From NCBI RefSeq assembly GCF_964340395.1, contig NC_135556.1, forward strand, positions 12,282,410 through 12,342,409: a DNA stretch of 60,000 bases. Direction: 5' to 3'. The notes beneath the pieces are model-generated. The model saw only the letters and a list, made by a program, of their open reading frames with translations. It ran no database searches and was not told where the DNA came from. The DNA comes from Glandiceps talaboti. Lineage: Eukaryota > Hemichordata > Enteropneusta > Spengelidae. The position numbers were made by a program, and so were the translations under genes. Positions 1 through 60,000 of the stretch are shown here, piece after piece. The stretch's first letter is position 1; each line of letters opens with the position of its first letter.

Positions 1-1111
1 TACATTGAAGAAATTTGTGAGAAATGATGAAAATGTGGCTACTAAGTACTCTACTGTCTTTTGATAATTTAAACATTTGTAACACAGCACATAAAAATAC
101 TGTATAACATCAATCAGTAGTAAACCTTGAAACAACGTTACAACATCTGGCCACTCAAAAAAAAACTTCACATTACAATAACTGGATTGTATACATTATA
201 ACACCTGTTTTCATGTAAACACCTAGTATCTAATGCCACAAGGACTTAGCTATCACTTTTTAAAATACAGAACTACCAAATAAATGTAACATATCTCATG
301 TAAGTAATATATATAATATTATTTTGCAAACGACAAGGATTGTACGAAATATCAGTTATGATACTTATGAATCTCAACAAAGTATTGGAAGTGTGAGTCA
401 CGTGCAACGTACATTACTGGAAAAGGCACGTATAAGGTTAGCTCAGAAATATTTTAAAATATTTCCACCAAATATTGAAAATATTATAAATATAAGCATT
501 CATTTTATGTTTAACTTCGTGGTGGCAAGCATAGTATGCACAAAATGAAAGCATGCAACAATCCCAATGCTTATTGGTACACATATTACAAATTTACGAA
601 CATAATTTACATAATATTGATATGAACACCTGGTATTCTACACTTACTAATGGCAGCATCTATTTGCAGCAAACATGCAATCAATAAACCAATTTTATAC
701 AGAAATCTGGCAAAATTATGCAACTGGTTCCCTCGATTTTCCACATTCAGACTTGTCCACCTGTGTGGTGGAAATTTAGACGAAGTTCAGGTAACCAGTT
801 TATAAGAATAAGGCAAGTTTCACAGCAAATGCATCTATTTTTTTTTGCACTGATTATACAGTTTATATTAATTCACTTTCGGTAAAACATGCTGAAAGCA
901 ACTTCGGTGTACAAAAAAAAACAACAACAACATAACTTGCTAAAATATAAAAATCTTTAAAAAACATTGCACAGTACCGGTATTTGTGGACCTTATTTGA
1001 TGTCTATACACCAATAACAAACAAAGACTTCATTCCTAGAAACGTTCTACTTTCAATTTGTACACTAGAATAAATACAGTACGAGGGTCATCATCATAAT
1101 ACATATACTAT
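1..1111 (-). other. Probable 3' UTR and downstream sequence
   Basis: AT-rich, no coding signal. No AATAAA or ATTAAA was found on the minus strand here, so the polyadenylation site may use a variant signal or lie beyond the window edge. The small open frames here lack any family resemblance. Confidence 0.5.
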
Positions 1112-1182
1112 CTAACTAAGTATGGTCAGGTCTTGGTCTTGGTCGTGGTCTTCAACTTGTTCACTTGGCGGTGGTGCTTCGT

Positions 1183-59065
<57,883 letters not shown>

Positions 59066-59207
59066 CTTTAATACTTCAACTAATGTGGTGTCTGACACAT
59101 TTAGCTATTTGTCATCAAAATGTCTTGGCAAGGCTAAGTAGCCATAAAACATGCTAACAACTTTGCATATTTTAATACAACATGAATAATTTCCCATGCA
59201 GTATAGT

Positions 59208-59492
59208 AGCTGCAATAATTGTAGCACTTGTTGTGATTTTGAGGGTTTTTTCTTCTGTTTTGTGCTTTTTTTTTGTTCTGATGTTTAACTGGAAGCAAAC
59301 GCTACAATTCCTGTAATGTTAACATAAATAGACAAGATAATGCTGAAAACGTAAGCAAGATATTAGCATACTACCCGTTTCAAAATGCTGCTACAGGAAT
59401 TGTAGCATTTGCTTCCAGTTAAACATCAGAATGAAAAAAAAAACACAAAACAGAAGAAAATACCCTCAAAATCACAACAATTATTGTAGCTA
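59208..59492. repeat. Large foldback element upstream of the putative exon 1
   Basis: Arms of about 100 bp: left AATAATTGTAGCA, TTGTTGTGATTTTGAGGG, TTCTTCTGTTTTGTG, CTGATGTTTAACTGGAAGC, CTACAATTCCTGTA; right is its close reverse complement, ending CAACAATTATTGTAGCTA. Interior about 75 bp. It sits 150-430 bp upstream of the putative start codon. Confidence 0.92.
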
Positions 59493-60000
59493 ACTATAGA
59501 GAAGTATTCTATAATGAAGCATCAAAATTTGATGTTCTTCTATAATCTATTGTGGAAACACAAGAAAACCTTGTCATTATTACTTTGGCCCTGGTAAAAA
59601 CTGTCTTTTATGAGATGACACACTGGTGACGACATTTATACTTATGAATGTTTGTTACAAACTGCCATGTGAGGTCACTTGAAATGAAAATAACTATTCT
59701 GCCAGTATCTTTCAAAATAATTATATTTTTGAAACTTTATTGGTAGAATATACTACGACTAACTAATGAATGCACTCTGACTTTAATATCAGAACTATGG
59801 CCTGAAACTATGTAATGACTTTTGTGTATAATGTACATGCACATCTGATTTTCTTACATCATGAATTATTTATGATTACATTTTAAACAGGGGAAAAAAT
59901 GATGGTCGGTCATATCACATTTCTGCTTTATGACTCGGGAGGAATATTTTAAAAACAAAATATATTACTTAATTCTGACCAGTTTTAAACACTTAGTTTT
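59493..60000. other. Upstream sequence, nothing recognised
   Basis: AT-rich. No convincing TATA box, CpG-rich stretch or exon seen; the transcription start is not located. Confidence 0.5.

Overview
The window is intron-rich, AT-rich eukaryotic nuclear DNA from an animal. I recognise one gene. It lies on the minus strand, runs through almost the whole window, and encodes a P4-type ATPase (phospholipid flippase) of the ATP8A1/ATP8A2 class. I rebuilt it exon by exon from splice sites, reading phase and family resemblance. The result is 36 coding exons at any one time, plus one extra alternative exon, from about 59065 down to the stop codon at 1183. The phases join without a break into 3441 nt, or 1146 residues, close to the length I recall for vertebrate ATP8A proteins. 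The class hallmarks are all present: the QQ pair at the end of M1, DGET in the A domain, NN..PISL in M4, the DKTGT phosphorylation site (Asp about 404), CKGAD, TGDK, GDGAND, the M5 lysine, and a C-tail GYAFSQ autoinhibitory motif on its own 44-nt exon. The repeat landscape (short foldback elements, TGACCT-rich repeats, long microsatellites) suggests an invertebrate, probably marine, but I cannot name the species. Exon 1 is a weaker inference than the rest.

Layout, 5' to 3' along the gene (high to low coordinates): 59.5-59.0 kb, a foldback element and the putative first coding exon; 59.0-50.3 kb, an 8.8-kb first intron with several tandem repeats; 50.3-38.1 kb, N-terminus, M1-M2 and the first A-domain exons, with a 7-kb third intron; 38-28 kb, a dense block of exons for the rest of the A domain, M3-M4, and the P and N domains; 28-23.8 kb, the rest of N and P up to M5; 22.1-21.6 kb, two tandem homologous 75-nt exons; 19.1-10.7 kb, M6-M10; 8.9-1.2 kb, the cytosolic C-tail.

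The most interesting signals sit on the gene itself. (1) The paired 75-nt exons 27a and 27b encode alternative versions of the end of M5, the luminal loop and the start of M6, and look like mutually exclusive exons. (2) Skipping the 44-nt GYAFSQ exon would move the last exon into a second open frame, giving a 41-residue acidic tail in place of the conserved one, so one event would both remove the autoinhibitory motif and change the C-terminus. (3) Four exons carry small tandem duplications that copy a splice site together with the exon edge (exons 3, 11, 29 and 31). The introns also hold several families of foldback (MITE-like) elements, one with TA-flanked inverted ends in three copies, plus minisatellites and microsatellites. 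I see no second protein gene, no rRNA or tRNA gene and no CRISPR array.
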